The notes beneath the pieces were generated by a model. It searched no databases. It had not been told where the DNA came from and worked only from the letters and a program-made list of their open reading frames with translations. Made by a program: the position numbers and the translations under genes. A stretch of DNA of 64,000 nt from Zeus faber (taxonomy: Eukaryota; Chordata; Actinopteri; Zeiformes; Zeidae), in the NCBI GenBank assembly GCA_960531495.1, contig OY482866.1, positions 10,128,749 through 10,192,748 of the forward strand, given 5' to 3'. This document shows positions 49,528-62,715 of this stretch, one piece after another. Every line of letters begins with the position of its first letter. Position 1 is the first letter of the stretch.

Positions 49528-50560
49528 GGCAACCTGGGTAAAAAAAGGGAAGAAAGCAACAAGTGGCCATTCTGGTAATCCAACCGAAGGAGGAATAGAC
49601 TTAATAATAGGCTTGTCTTTGCAAGAAACACAAAAATGATGTGTATAGCGGGAGTTTGTAGAGATGACAACATGTAGCGTTGCGGTCGGGTTTTTGGTCT
49701 TAGAACACTGGGAGAGACTTTTTTTTTTAAAACCCCTTTTTGAACTTTATAACTTTAGCTCTGTTTAGAAACGTAATACCCGCCACGGGGTAAAGCTGAG
49801 TTTCTCGTTGACGACGATGACGTGACACTGTGACGTCAACGCACAACCTGACCTCGGAAATGCTGGGTGGCCAGTAGTATTAGGGTGTGTCCAGAGGGGT
49901 TTTTGTTTGTTTGTTTGTTGTTTTTTTTTTCCAATTTCAATCCCTATCCCTAACCCAAAATTCGATCTCACGCCCTCACTCGCGGGTCTCCCCGGCGCAT
50001 TCAAATCATTTCAGACGGAGATGACCGGGGTGAGCCTCCCCGGCGGCCACGTGGCAACGCGATTATCATCTCACCCGCTGCGCGACGACCGGGGCCAACA
50101 ATAAACTTTGAAGACGAATAAAAAAAATGTCTTTCGGTACCGAACGAGGGGATGAAAGGAGCCCAAACCCTCCCTCCCTCCTCCTCCTCCTCCTCCTCCT
50201 CCGCCTCCTCCTCCTCGCACAACAGACGCCAGACGCGCCGCTTTGCCGGGGCGACGCTACACATCTGTTTTCACCCTCCGCCATAATATCTGTAGGCGGA
50301 GAAAACGGGACTTGTCGTCTTGTTTGATGGGATTTACCGTTTCTTTATGCGGGTCCACTTCTCCTCTCGCCGGACGGACGGACGGACGTGGGGGGGGGGG
50401 GGAGACCGGCTCACGCTGCAGACGGAGCAAGTTTGCGTGCTGCCTTCAAGTCCCCTCTTCCAAACTCGGAGCTTTTGCCCCCCCCCCCCTCAACTCTCGC
50501 CGCGCTGGCCCTGTTTAACAGCAGGCTTTTTGCCGCGTGTTGTAGAGATGGTTAAACAAT
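49528..50560 (-). promoter_or_regulatory. Likely serpinh2 5' region (non-coding exon and promoter)
   Basis: This stretch upstream of the start codon is locally rich in CpG (49990-50520) and includes a (CTC)n run at about 50172-50216 and G-runs near 50390. Because the ATG follows an acceptor at 49534, a non-coding first exon must lie to the right. I could not identify its exact place, a TATA box or a clear heat-shock element. Confidence 0.4.
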
Positions 50561-51362
50561 GAACGCCGAGAACGTCATTCTAAATAATAATAATAACGTC
50601 GCTGGTAATGATGGACTTAATATGACTAATCTATGATATGTAACATGAATTGTGGTCTGTTTAATATAGGTCTCGCTGTGTACCAGCGCGGACATCTGTT
50701 GAACGCTAGTTCAAGCGCGTACACGTAAACGCCTCATCGAAGCGGACGTTCGTGTCACTGCGTCAATCGTGTCTCAGACTTTTTGTTTTTAAATTATTAT
50801 TCATATATTGGACTATTTCAGACTTATTTTATTCATTCGATATTGGTTGTGGAAAATATTGTTTGGCATACATGTAAATATTTATTTCGAATGAATAATT
50901 AAAATAATTAACAATTACATTTCTCTGAAACGGATGACCATTTCCACATCTTTATGGAAATCATTTTGTAAGTAAGTAAATAAATAGTAAATAATAGATC
51001 AAATAAAATAAAATAATAATAGATCAAATAAAATAAAATAAAATAGTAATAGTAATAATAATAACGTCGAATTAAATCACATGGGGGGGGGCACCAAAAC
51101 ACCCCACCCCAAAAGAGAAAAACAAATTACATTAAGAAAATAAAAATAGGAATAATAACCATAATAATCATAATACGTTTCCTAGTTTTATTTAATCTCA
51201 TTTCACTAAATTCCCCCAAAAGGCCGTGCGTGGTTTGTTTTAAGGATTCGGGGAAAACATAAATCAATCAATCAATACATAAATAAATAAATAAATAAAT
51301 ACACAATTACATAAATAAATAAAATAAAAAACAAACAAACAAACAAACAAACAGACAGACAT

Positions 51363-51399
<37 letters not shown>

Positions 51400-52110
51400 C
51401 AGATAGATAGACAGACAAATAAATAAACAAATAAACAAACAAACAAACAAACACGGTGGTTGTCGTTTCCAAGTTCCAAAAATGTCTTTCCAATCATTCC
51501 ATTCAACTAAACGCTATCAAGGGACTGGCCGCGCATGGCTCCTGTTGGCGGTGGTGAAGGTTGTTCCCCGACCGGAACGCAGCATGCGGCCGCAGTTCCC
51601 AGGGCTCTCAAGCGGGGTCGCTATCGGTCTTCATAGCACTTGTGGGTCGGATGACACGGTAGACCCCTGTCTGTTGGTCAACGAAGGCAGATCAGAGCAA
51701 ACCAGGCTTTATTTTGTCCCGACTTTCCAAAGGACTCCCCTCCCGTATTATTCCCACTCTCCCTCTATAAAAAAAAAAAAAAAAAAATGGGAATGCAGAG
51801 CAGGTGAATCGCAACAAGCCCACAGGCTGGGGATTATCGCTCAAATTGAAGGATGGCAACCCGGTCATGATGTGGTCGATAAATATATAGATAGTCTAAA
51901 AAGGATAGAGAGGGATCAGAGAGGGATATGGAGGAAGATAACGGCTTGAGACCACCGATGCGCCGCAATCAGGCCGAACATGACAGCTTGTAGACCCGAC
52001 CAATTATTTACCCCCAGCCAAATCAATAGAGCTCTCTCCGAGAGATAGCCATCAGCCGCACTATCTGGACCGCATTCACACCACAGAGCGAAAACACACA
52101 CTGTGCACTG

Positions 52111-52141
<31 letters not shown>

Positions 52142-52250
52142 CCTTTATCTCTGCCTCACAAACACACACAGTCTCTTGCTCTTTCTCACAAACACTCGAT
52201 AACAGTGTTTCTTGGATACAAACCACACATCATCTAATTATGTAAGATGT
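50561..52250. other. Upstream intergenic sequence, AT-rich with tetranucleotide repeats
   Basis: Includes A/T-rich low complexity (50950-51070), the tetranucleotide block 51259-51452, an A-run at 51769-51786 and (CT)n at 52110-52134. The 155-codon frame at 51482-51949 matches no family I know. Confidence 0.4.
51259..51452. repeat. Compound tetranucleotide repeat
   Basis: Successive blocks of ATCA, AAAT, AAAC, AGAC, GATA and again AAAT/AAAC units, each a one-base variant of its neighbour. Confidence 0.9.
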
Positions 52251-52262
52251 AAACTGAAAAAC

Positions 52263-52306
<44 letters not shown>

Positions 52307-53328
52307 GGGGCTAATGATCTGTGTGCGTGTGCATTACGTCAAAGCGCGCATTGTCTAGTTTGTAGTGCCACTGGTGCACAAACCGCAGGTGTCGCAGGTA
52401 CCTTGTGAGGGCGTCGGCCATTTTTCCCGAGACTTCAGTTCTCGACTCGGTGAAAAGAGCCACTCGACTTTCCGTCTCTTTCGCTCCTTTGATTGAGTCT
52501 AACGCGCGGGTGAGCGACGTAGGACTGCCAGCGAACAATGAACGACGAGCGCCAGAAGAGTCGGTTGGGCTCCGTTGAGTAGCGAATGGAATTGTCGCGA
52601 TAATTACCTCGTTCTCTAAACGATTTTCTTTTGGCGGAGCAATGCAAATGTGTGTATCACAAAAGTAATTCACTCCTCAAAATTATTTATTCAGCTGGGA
52701 TGCAAAGTGTAAATCAGCCATATTCAACATGAACCGCTGCACCTCCGGTCCCGGCAGCTGAAAGGGGCGGGGCGCACCCTCATGCGTCCCAGTCAACACC
52801 ACCCGGGACCCCAATGAGCTAGGACGCTTGTTTAATTGCGGCTTGCTGGCGAGGGCCCGGGGCTTGAGGCGCGGTTGAGCGAGTCCTGGGGGAGCGGGGC
52901 CGTGTAACCCGAGACAGCTCTCATTCAACACCCCCGATCCCCACCCAGCGCCAACCCCGCGGGGGATTTGCGGAGGCCCCGGCTTTGTCACCGCTCCAGC
53001 GCCGGGGGTACGGCCTCACCCGTACGCTGCCCTCTTTTGCCCTTTCCCTCCCCCCCCAGCCCTTCCCGCCTCTTGTCCGGTCCGGGGAGCCTTGATCCGG
53101 TTTTCCAGCCCCAGATGTCATTGCATTGGGGGAACATGCGGCCATGTACTCCTCACATGTTATCCATTTATGTGGCCGTTAGCCATTGTGTTTGGCTTTC
53201 GCTGAGGTTAAATGGCTGCAGCTCAGGGCCACAAGGAGGAAATCAACACCTCAAGATGAGAGCACTTATGGGCTGCCTGACAGCTATTCGCTAGCACCTC
53301 GCCTTATTGTTTTTGCCATTATTTTCTG

Positions 53329-53372
<44 letters not shown>

Positions 53373-54687
53373 TTTCCGTCCGTCTTGCCTTCCGTCCGAC
53401 AAACTCCCCGTCTCGCTCTCGCATTACTGTTGCGTATCCTCCATACTACTCTCCTCTCTCTAATTCTGCGCACTCCATCACCCAATCCCTCCTTCTTTTT
53501 CCGTCCCCCCCCCCGTTTCCCCACTTTGTCTGCCAAATCTGCGGAGAGAACGGAATCACGTGGGCCGCTGACACAAAATGTAAAACAAGCGCTGCAACCC
53601 GACCTCCCCCGATCCTTGCATCACATCAAACTAAATTTACTTTCCTTACGGATGTATCAGAAATGGCACCACCTCACAGCGAGCGCTCTCCCCCTCTTCC
53701 CATTCACCACCCACCTCCGTGCTTCCTCACCTTCTCTAGTTCGCTTCTTGCCCTTTGCTCACCCTCCTCCCTAGATTCCCCTGATCCCGTTCCACCCCCT
53801 CCTAATCCCCCTTCCCCCTATCAATCCCACCCCCCCCCCCTCTCAGTAACACACTCCAGAGTTTTTGGAGTCGGTTCAGAACAAACATTCTCCCATTTGA
53901 GCCCACATTCTGCTCCGTTCCGTCTGCCTGTCTGTCATCAACACCGTCTCATTTCGACCAGCCGGGAGAAGTTGCACATGCGGTTGAGTTGAATCAAATA
54001 GGTCTCACTTGCAGCAGTTAAGCTCCTCTGCAGATCCTTCGAGAAGGGCTTCGCCGCTCGGTCTCTCCGTGGCCCGCCGGGCTGGAACGAAGGACATCTG
54101 AGACGCGCTGTAGCCCCCCCCCCTGACTTTTATCTCACAGGAGACCCCTAAACTTCGATTTTTTTTTTTCAGCAAAAAATATGTAATGACTGAACTTCAT
54201 CATAAATTTTACCGCGATAACATCATTTGCTTTGCTATTTTGGCGAGAAAATGACTCTCCAGTCTATCCTAGAAACCCGCGTCCCACTGAACGACAAAGC
54301 TTTTTCATAGAAGCCGGTATCCCAGCTCTCCACTTCATCCGACCTCCAATCGGCAAGTAGGGCTCTCCACCTCTGGACCTTTGATGACAACGGAGGGAGG
54401 AGGAGATGGGAGGATGGAGGCATAAAGGTTAGGCTCAGGCCAACTTGCGATGGCAATAACGCAAAGCTTTCAATTTTTTCAAGTTATGTCGGGATGAAAC
54501 CTAAAATGATCAACGTCTTAGCACTGGACACAGTATAACAGATGATAAGGTGTGCATCAACCATGATCCTGGAATAAATGGCTTGGTTTGAAGTCTGTTA
54601 ACTGGGTCATGGGTACTTAGCTTCGCCTGTGAGTGAGGGAGGGAATCTATGAAAATACTTCTTCTGCTATGGATGGACTGATGTGTA

Positions 54688-54723
<36 letters not shown>

Positions 54724-55075
54724 ATGTGTGTGTGCGTGTGTGTCCGATGGGGGGGGCGGGGGCTGGACATTTTGAGCAGCGTTGCACATCTGCTCTTCGT
54801 CTCAAATGTTTCCAATAAGGACGTAAATAATTCCCGTAGCTATGCAAAACTGCCAAGAGAGAAGGAGGGGTAAGGTTGGCTTTGTGTGTGTGTGTGCGCG
54901 CGTGTGTGTGTGTGTGTGTGTGTTTGTGCGTGCGTGCATGCGTGTGTGTGTGTGTGTGTGTGCGTGCGCGCATGCATGTGTCAAACACTGAGGTTCAGTT
55001 CAAATCTTGCTAAGACATAATTCAAAATCACAAGGACATCTATAGGCAAGCACAGCTAAGAACAGCTAAGCTAAT

Positions 55076-55213
<138 letters not shown>

Positions 55214-55454
55214 ATACACATGCAGATACACAGACACAGCAGGGAAAATAAGTGGCATTTAATGTCTCCAATGAGTCAGGCAGAAAAGCAAATGCCAAGA
55301 ACCCGCAAGTGTGCAACTACAAGGCTCCCACATGCAAGTGTCGACAGCTATCTTTATAGGGATAAAGTATTGCGCCAAAACCTCACCCCGAGAAAGCTGT
55401 GATTCACCCAGGCACAGATAGCATGACATTAAATCACCTTCCTCCAGCATATCT

Positions 55455-55557
<103 letters not shown>

Positions 55558-55708
55558 CGACAGAAAGACTAGTCATGACACACACAAACACAAAAAAAAG
55601 AAACCCTTAGATAAACAGCTACGCAAACACAGAAACGCCTCATGTAATGTGGCCCACATGCGCGGAGAGGCCTATTCGGACACCGCCACCTCAAGCAGAC
55701 AGACAGGC

Positions 55709-55750
55709 CGGCGTGGCGTGGCGTTGCGTGGCGTGGCGTGGCGTGGCGTC
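55709..55750. repeat. (GGCGT)n pentanucleotide repeat
   Basis: About eight GGCGT units with one GTTGCGT variant. Confidence 0.88.
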
Positions 55751-57559
55751 GCCTCCCTGTACCCTCTGGCTGCGGGGTTTGCCAGCCGCCAGCTGGTACT
55801 GTCATGTCCGCTAGGCTGGAACAGACACGGAGATGAGGCTCGGAACGGGGGGAGCGGGGGGGGAAATGGCTACAGCTGGATGCATTAGCAGATCCTTTGT
55901 CTGTCTAGATGAGCGTGTCAGCACCGCGCCACGTGGGTCCATAGGATCGCGCCGCTGACATCAGCCGTAATTCTCTAAGCCTCCCCCATCCCAAACGCCT
56001 GCGTTTTCGAGTCGTCCCGGAAGTTTCGCAAAGGCGAGCGGCGCCGTGCGACATGAGAGACGCCTTTGCGGCTTTCAAATCTAGTTGTAGGTGACAGTTT
56101 GTGTAGTCAGCTTTATTGTGGGTTTCCTCTTGTGTAACGTCTGCAGGGATGCGTGCCAGAATAGCTAATGTTATTGTACCAGAAGAGGGCCAACGTAATA
56201 GCTGGAGAAGGTGAGAGGGAAATAGCTTCGCTCGCAAAATTGCTAAGTCTCCGGGGGTGGATGCAAATCGGAGGGAGATGGCGCATAACGATGTTAAAAC
56301 GTCTTTCAGTCCGGCTTAGGAAGACCAAGTGAAGTGTTTTCCGTGAAGAAGTACGGGCAATAAAACACTGCTTTTGCAGGAAAACGCGCGGCGATTGCAA
56401 AGCGATGGGTTCCCGGGAGAATTTGATGGGACGCCTTTGAAAGATGTGTCGGTAACGCCCGCTTGGCGGAAGTTTCCGACGGATAGGCCGAGGTGCCGTT
56501 GAGCAAGGCACTCAGCCCCCCGGCACAAGTGCACAACTTCCATCCCCCAGAGGAACAGCACACGCACAAAACCTGCGTAATGTTGTGAATGTTAAGCAAG
56601 CGAGCCGATAACTGAAAATGAGCACGGACGCTGAGCAAACATTAGGATATTGGGAAGTAAACGAGGGGGACATTGCGACTCGGCTCTTGTTAGGGCAAAA
56701 CCGAATTTCCTTAGGTTGCCCTTTGTGTGCGCGAGGGTTCATTTTAGATGCAGAAAGTGTCCTGGGTGACGGCTCAATATCTCAGGTCTTAGTAGGTAAA
56801 AGCGGTTTATTTTCATCCTCGACATCTCACTCCCAAAAAACCTCGGCCTCCGTTCAGGAATTCAACCGCCGTTGCCGTGGGAATTGAGCCGCGCAATTAA
56901 CGCTGAATTGTTTGGCGTGTGGACATATCTCATGGGTTCAGCTGATACTGATGCATTGCAGATGTGTATGTGTAGGTGTCTTAGAATACAGATGAGAATC
57001 CTTATTAAAAATAGCATGCAATCTTTACATATTCTAAATAAATAGCTCTCTTAGCCCAAGTTTTTGTGTTTTTCTTTTTGCAGTTATTATCAAATTATTA
57101 TCAGTGGTAGTCACTATTAATCATTATTAATAGTATTAGTGTAAAACACCGTTATCATTATTATATGCTAACACATAAGATATATACATAAATACTGGGG
57201 TGGTCTTAGTGACGGGACCATTGATAGCCTTCTCTACCATGCTTAACGCAAGCATGGCTAGTAAACAAAAACTATGAAGGTGGAGCTCTTTTCAGTGGGC
57301 AAAGCGATAGTGAGAATTCTAACTGAAACATTCAAACGCTATCAACGCCAGCGACACAAAGGGACGAGAACGCCATTTTGAAAGCACCTGGAGACGAAGG
57401 CTAGCATGAAGGAGAGCTGGTGGCACGGCGGTTCGGATGCCACCTTCCAGTGCTGATGTCAGGGGTTTGAGAACACATTTTTTTCCATTCCCAGCCCTCG
57501 AATCAAATGATTGGAGGAGACCACAAAGCGAATTCAACCCAACCGCTCGCCTCTACGGA

Positions 57560-58350
57560 AACCCCCGGCTTCATCCTTTCCCCGGAGCTCAAACCTGCCC
57601 CCCGCCCAGACCGACCGCAGTAGGATTTGTTGTGATCCGGCTGCCGGCGGGCGAGTCAAGACCCGGCCGCGAGCCCGCAGACGTGTTCCAGGTTTTGCGA
57701 GGCCAACGCCGTCACGCCACCAGGTCCCTTCACACTTTAGGCTGTTCTCCAGGCGCTTTTAAAGTCGCTGCTATTTTGCCGGCTTCCAAAAGCTCACCTG
57801 GCATCGACGCGCCAACATCATCATCCAAGGACTCGTCTCTTTGAACCGCCGGGTCTTGCAAAGCCCGGCTGTCTCCTCCAATAATCTGACTAAAGGAACA
57901 GTGCTTGGATGGACAAGTGGAGATCTGAACCGGAGACAGCGGCGCAACCATCAACCCCGTCCGATCTGTGGCGGTCTCCGGGCACTTTGAAGGCACCACG
58001 CTTGTGTTGCCAGCTTTCAAAAGGCACCTGGCGTCGAACCCTCAAGTCCTCCGACATTGAAGGGCTTATCTATTCGCGCCACCCAGTCTAATGAAGCCCG
58101 AGCGTGCTCCTCCGACCATTTGATTCAACGAACAGGACTCGGATGGAGAAGTCTGGACTCGAGCCTGTGACAGCGGCGTCTGAACCGTCACGCCGCCGGG
58201 TCACCTTCAAACGGAGCCGCGGTGCTTTCAAATGTGCATTTGCATCGCCGGCTTTCAGACGCTCGCCCGGAATCGAAACCCTCAAGTCCTCCACCGCTGA
58301 AGTCCTCGCCCAACGACTTATCTCTTGGAGCCGCCGGGTCTGTTGCTCTG
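57560..58350. repeat. Diverged tandem array with about 235-bp period, three or more units
   Basis: The motif CCGGCTTCCAAAAGCTCACC (57779) recurs as CCAGCTTTCAAAAGGCACCT (58010) and CCGGCTTTCAGACGCTCGCC (58243). GATGGACAAGTGGAGATCTG (57908) recurs as GATGGAGAAGTCTGGACTCG (58142). CCCTCAAGTCCTCC occurs at 58038 and 58280. Spacings are 231-242 bases. Units differ by small insertions and many substitutions, so no frame is shared. Noncoding. Confidence 0.82.
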
Positions 58351-58559
58351 ACAATTCCATTCATGTAAAGGGACACATTTTTCATCACTATCGCCACACC
58401 ACACAATAGTGCAGGTCCCCGCTCCTCTGCCCACCATGACCGTGTCCACTCTGTACTGTACGTTCTCTAAGGGCCTTTTCTTTCTAATTCTACTTTTTGG
58501 GAAAGTCACTGGGATGTGAGTGATGGACATCGCCGATCGACAAATGGAAACTGAGTTTT

Positions 58560-59071
58560 TCAGGCCAGGGCCCACTGCCTTACTGTACTGTGTGCAGCAT
58601 ACTGTACAGCATACTGTATCACTGTACCGGGTTACTGCATACTGCGCTGTATTTCTGTTCTGTTCCGTGTTACTGTATTGCTGTGTCGTACTGTTGTATA
58701 GTGTACTGTATATCTCCATACTCACTTTATTCACATGCACTTTACTGCACATATCTGGATATACAAATAGCCTATCCCATATCCCATATGCATAAGTCTA
58801 TTCCCTTCTATTTTGTAACCCCACTTTGTAGTAACTTTTCGAGTCAAATTTTATTTTAATTTTATTTTATTCATATTATTCTATTCACTAACTGCATTGC
58901 TTTTTAGGAATCAGTTCGTTTCAGTTAGTTAGCGAGGAAACAATTGTGCATAATCTGTGGGACATTTCTTTCTTTCTTTCTTGTCTTTGCAACGCACCCA
59001 GAGATATGTATAAACGTATGTAAATGTATGTGACAAATAAACCTCTTGAATTGAAAAAAAAAAAAAAAGAA
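58560..59071 (+). mobile_element. Possible LINE 3' end with poly(A)
   Basis: After a degenerate TACTG-rich stretch (58570-58720), the sequence ends GACAAATAAACCTCTTGAA followed by an A-run (59057-59071). Such ends occur in fish non-LTR elements, but no coding part is present. Confidence 0.35.
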
Positions 59072-59142
59072 AAATTCACAAGTCCCGGAGTGTGTGAGGC
59101 TCCGGCCAATTGCCTAACTATGGAAAGGCCGCCTGTGTGTGT

Positions 59143-59448
<306 letters not shown>

Positions 59449-60550
59449 CCGCCCACCCCTTCTTTATACCATATATAAATATAATAACATGTATAGTATT
59501 CTTGTGGGGCAGTCACACCAGAATCTGCCCCTAGGGATTGGTTGGACCTGCAATGAACTTTAAATTGATTTGACCTGAAAAAAAAAAAAAAGAAAATGTA
59601 GAGAAAATAAAATTAGAGTTTGATGGAGTATGTGGAAGTGTGAATCTGAATATTAATGTTTTACTTACCTGGGTTACCGGTGTATACTCACCTCTGGAAA
59701 GCTCCCCCTTTGGCTGATTCCGTGTCTGCAATAGGAAGTCTATTTAATTAGTGGCTGTCTGCGGGTAAGCACAAAAGCTTTTTCACTACAAACAATTACC
59801 ACAAATAATTACGACAAGTTATCGCAAACCATCATCGAAATTACTGTCACAAAAGTGAAAGAAAGAATTTGGGATCAATATCTTTTGTTTATCATATTGA
59901 AGAGCGACAGAGAATACTTTTTTGAACGTCAGTGGGTAGTAAATGCCAATTTTGTTTGAATTGTAACTGGATCTCTGCGTTTTTTCCATCAGTGACTATT
60001 TGAAAAGAGTATGGTCTTGTTAAAGAAGCCACTATAGGATTAATATAGTATGTATTTTATCTGAAAACATTAGAGTGAACAAACATGTTTCCCATGTACT
60101 GTTTCCTATCCCTATAAAATGCAGACAACCCTCTGCCCTACTTTTCTACATGTACTGTATGCTGTGGCTGCATTAATGCACTCAAATACATGAATTAATA
60201 CATTAAAATACGTTAATGAATACATTACAATACATTTATTAATTCATTTAAATCCTCTCCTCGGGAGAGGATCTGACCCCTGCTTTAGAGGAACAATTAC
60301 GCGTTAATATTTGATATGAACTTTTTGCAGGGCTGTCTCCTGCCGACGGCCTTACGGCTACATAATGCACAAAGTCTGGAGCAGGAATGCCATTACCTGA
60401 GCCAACAACGGACATGTATTATTTACGGACAGCCCTCTTGTTTCTTTTTTTTTTTTTTTTTTACATCACCCTACATATTTATAGAGATGACATGCACATG
60501 ATCATTTTCAAAGCCATGCATGGCATCTACTAAACACGGCGCATGCAAAG
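59449..60550. other. Intergenic, AT-rich, no feature recognised
   Basis: An A-run at 59578-59591 and a T-run at 60447-60462. No coding potential. Confidence 0.5.
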
Positions 60551-60557
60551 CGAGGTC

Positions 60558-60561
<4 letters not shown>

Positions 60562-60655
<94 letters not shown>

Positions 60656-60713
60656 TGTGTGTTTGTGTGTGTGGGTGTGCGTGTGCGTGTGTGTGTGTGT
60701 GTCTGTGTGTGTG
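60562..60713. repeat. (TG)n microsatellite, about 150 bp
   Basis: Pure TG to 60654, then TG with CTGTGT, GGGTGT and GCGTGT variants. Confidence 0.95.
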
Positions 60714-60849
60714 TACACAAGGTTTGGTGTTGATTTGATTGATAGATGATGGCTGCAGGGCAGGTGGGCATCGAGTCATCTGTGTGTGTTTAAGAGGTGG
60801 ATTGATAGGGGGAAAATGATGGGGCAGCTTTTAATGTGTGTGTGCGAGC

Positions 60850-60884
<35 letters not shown>

Positions 60885-61359
60885 CGTGCGTGTGCGATGG
60901 GGCTAGACTCTGGCTCCGTGGCAAAACAGGTTACACCACAGCTCCAGGGCATGCTGACAGAACAAGGGAGGGAGGGAATTAAAACAAAGAATAGAAGAGT
61001 GAGTAGAAATAGAGGCAGGAGATAAATTGTCAGAGGTTAAAATACAGGGACAGAGAGAGAGGGTTGATTAACACTGGGATAAATCAATTCACACATCCCA
61101 TTAATCTCTTGGTTTTGTCTTACTGTTGTTGCTGTTACTGTCCACTTGTTGCTGGTCATTGCCTGTCCCCCGTCTCCCCCAGCCCAAAAGCTTCAAATGA
61201 AGATCATGAATGAAGGATGAATATGAAGAGAGGGAAGAAATGGAGGAATGGACCTTATCCTAGAGATAGAGCCAACAGAGACAAGACACTAAACAGAGCT
61301 GAGCAGGAGAACGAGAGGACGAGTAATGTCGGAGGAACGACTTGTTCTCTTGCTCTCTA

Positions 61360-62065
61360 TCGCTCCCTCTTATCTCCATCTCTTCCTCTTGGTCTCCATC
61401 TCTTCCTCTTGGTCTCCATCTCTTCCTCTTGGTCTCCATCTCTTCCTCTTGTTCGCCATCTCTCTCCCTCTTGTTTTCCATCCCTCCCTCTCATTCTCCA
61501 TCTCCCTTTCCATTGTTTTCCATCTCTTTCCGTCTTGTTCTCCATCTCTCCCTCTTGTTTTCCATCTCTCTCTCTCTTGTTCTCCATCTCTCCCTCGTTC
61601 TCCATCTCTCTCCCTCTTGTTCTCCATCTCTCTCTTGTTCTCCATCTCTCTTCCCATTGTTCTCCATCTCTCTTCCTCTGGTTTTCCATCTCTCCCTCTC
61701 ATTCTCCATCTCTCCCCCTCTTGTTTTCCATCTCTCTCTCTCTTGTTCTCCATCTCTCCCTCGTTCTCCATCTCTCTCCCTCTTGTTCTCCATCTCTCTC
61801 TTGTTCTCCAGCTCTCTTCCCATTGTTCTCCATCGCTCTTCCTCTTTTTCTCCATCTCTCCCTCTCATTCTCCATCTCCCTCCCTCTTGTTCTCCGTCTC
61901 TCTCCCCGTTCTCCATCTCTCTTTGTTCTCCAGCTCCGGCTCTTGTTCTCCATCTCTCGTCTTGTTCCCCCATTTCTCCCTCTCGTCCTCCGTCCACACC
62001 TCTCCATGTCCATCTCCCGGTCTCCAACTCCACCTCTTGTTCTCCGTCTCGACATCTTGTACACC
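61360..62065. repeat. CT-rich minisatellite, 20- to 24-base units
   Basis: Starts with four near-exact 20-base units (TCTCCATCTCTTCCTCTTGG) and continues as variable units around TTGTTCTCCATCTCTC. Lack of stops lets all three forward frames stay open for about 290-320 codons, which is a composition effect. Confidence 0.92.
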
Positions 62066-62680
62066 CCCCTATTCTGTTCTCCATGATGGCGCTACAGGGA
62101 TCCTTCCCCATCACTGCACTTTCAGTTCAGAAAGCCACATCTATCAGCAAGCAGAGATACTGTATAAGCCTGTGCAGATGTCAGGGTCAACATGTCAAAC
62201 GAATTTGCTGGTAATGGCCGGCCGTGTTACAGCACCGCTAATACCCCAAGAAAGGACTAAGCCAGATGCAAGAGAGAGAGAGAGTGTATGAGTGTGTGTG
62301 TGTGTGTGCGTGTGTGCGTGTGTGTGTGTGCGTAGGGTGGGGAGGGGGGGGGGTCCATTGAAGATGTTTTGGACCTTGCTTTCAGTCAGGAAAATTAGAA
62401 AAAAGTGCCACGGAATGCTGGAATCCTCCAGAAGAGACAAGTGGCGTTGCCGCTGCTGTGTACCCCAGCACTTGCAGGAGCAGTTTGTGTGTTTTGCTGA
62501 GCTATTGTTGTTTTTGCCGCGGCAATTTTGCACCAATAGATGCAATGCATTTTTAAACTCCTATGTTTTATTTTTAAAAGCATTTCCATTTGTCCATCAG
62601 TTTTCAAAATGAATGTTTCCTAAGCTTCCGTAGAAGTTATTTTCTTCATTAAAAAACACAAATTAATTAACCTTTAATAT

Positions 62681-62681
<1 letters not shown>

Positions 62682-62712
<31 letters not shown>
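62682..62712. repeat. T31 homopolymer
   Basis: Uninterrupted run of T. Confidence 0.95.

Positions 62713-62715
<3 letters not shown>

Noticed and set aside
50561-50600. Heat-shock-element-like GAA/TTC pattern expected near an HSP47 gene
   Set aside because: The spacing between GAA and TTC does not fit the alternating five-base units of a true element.
51482-51949. 155-codon frame upstream of serpinh2
   Set aside because: Contains a Lys run from an A-tract, no family recognised, no splice or promoter support.
53186-53992. 268-codon Ser/Pro/Leu-rich frame
   Set aside because: It spans a (CT)n run and C-rich low complexity; no family match, splice context or start support.
61326-62291. 321-codon Ser/Leu/Pro-rich frame and its Arg/Glu-rich opposite-strand frames
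   Set aside because: It is a CT minisatellite; all frames are open because the unit lacks stops.
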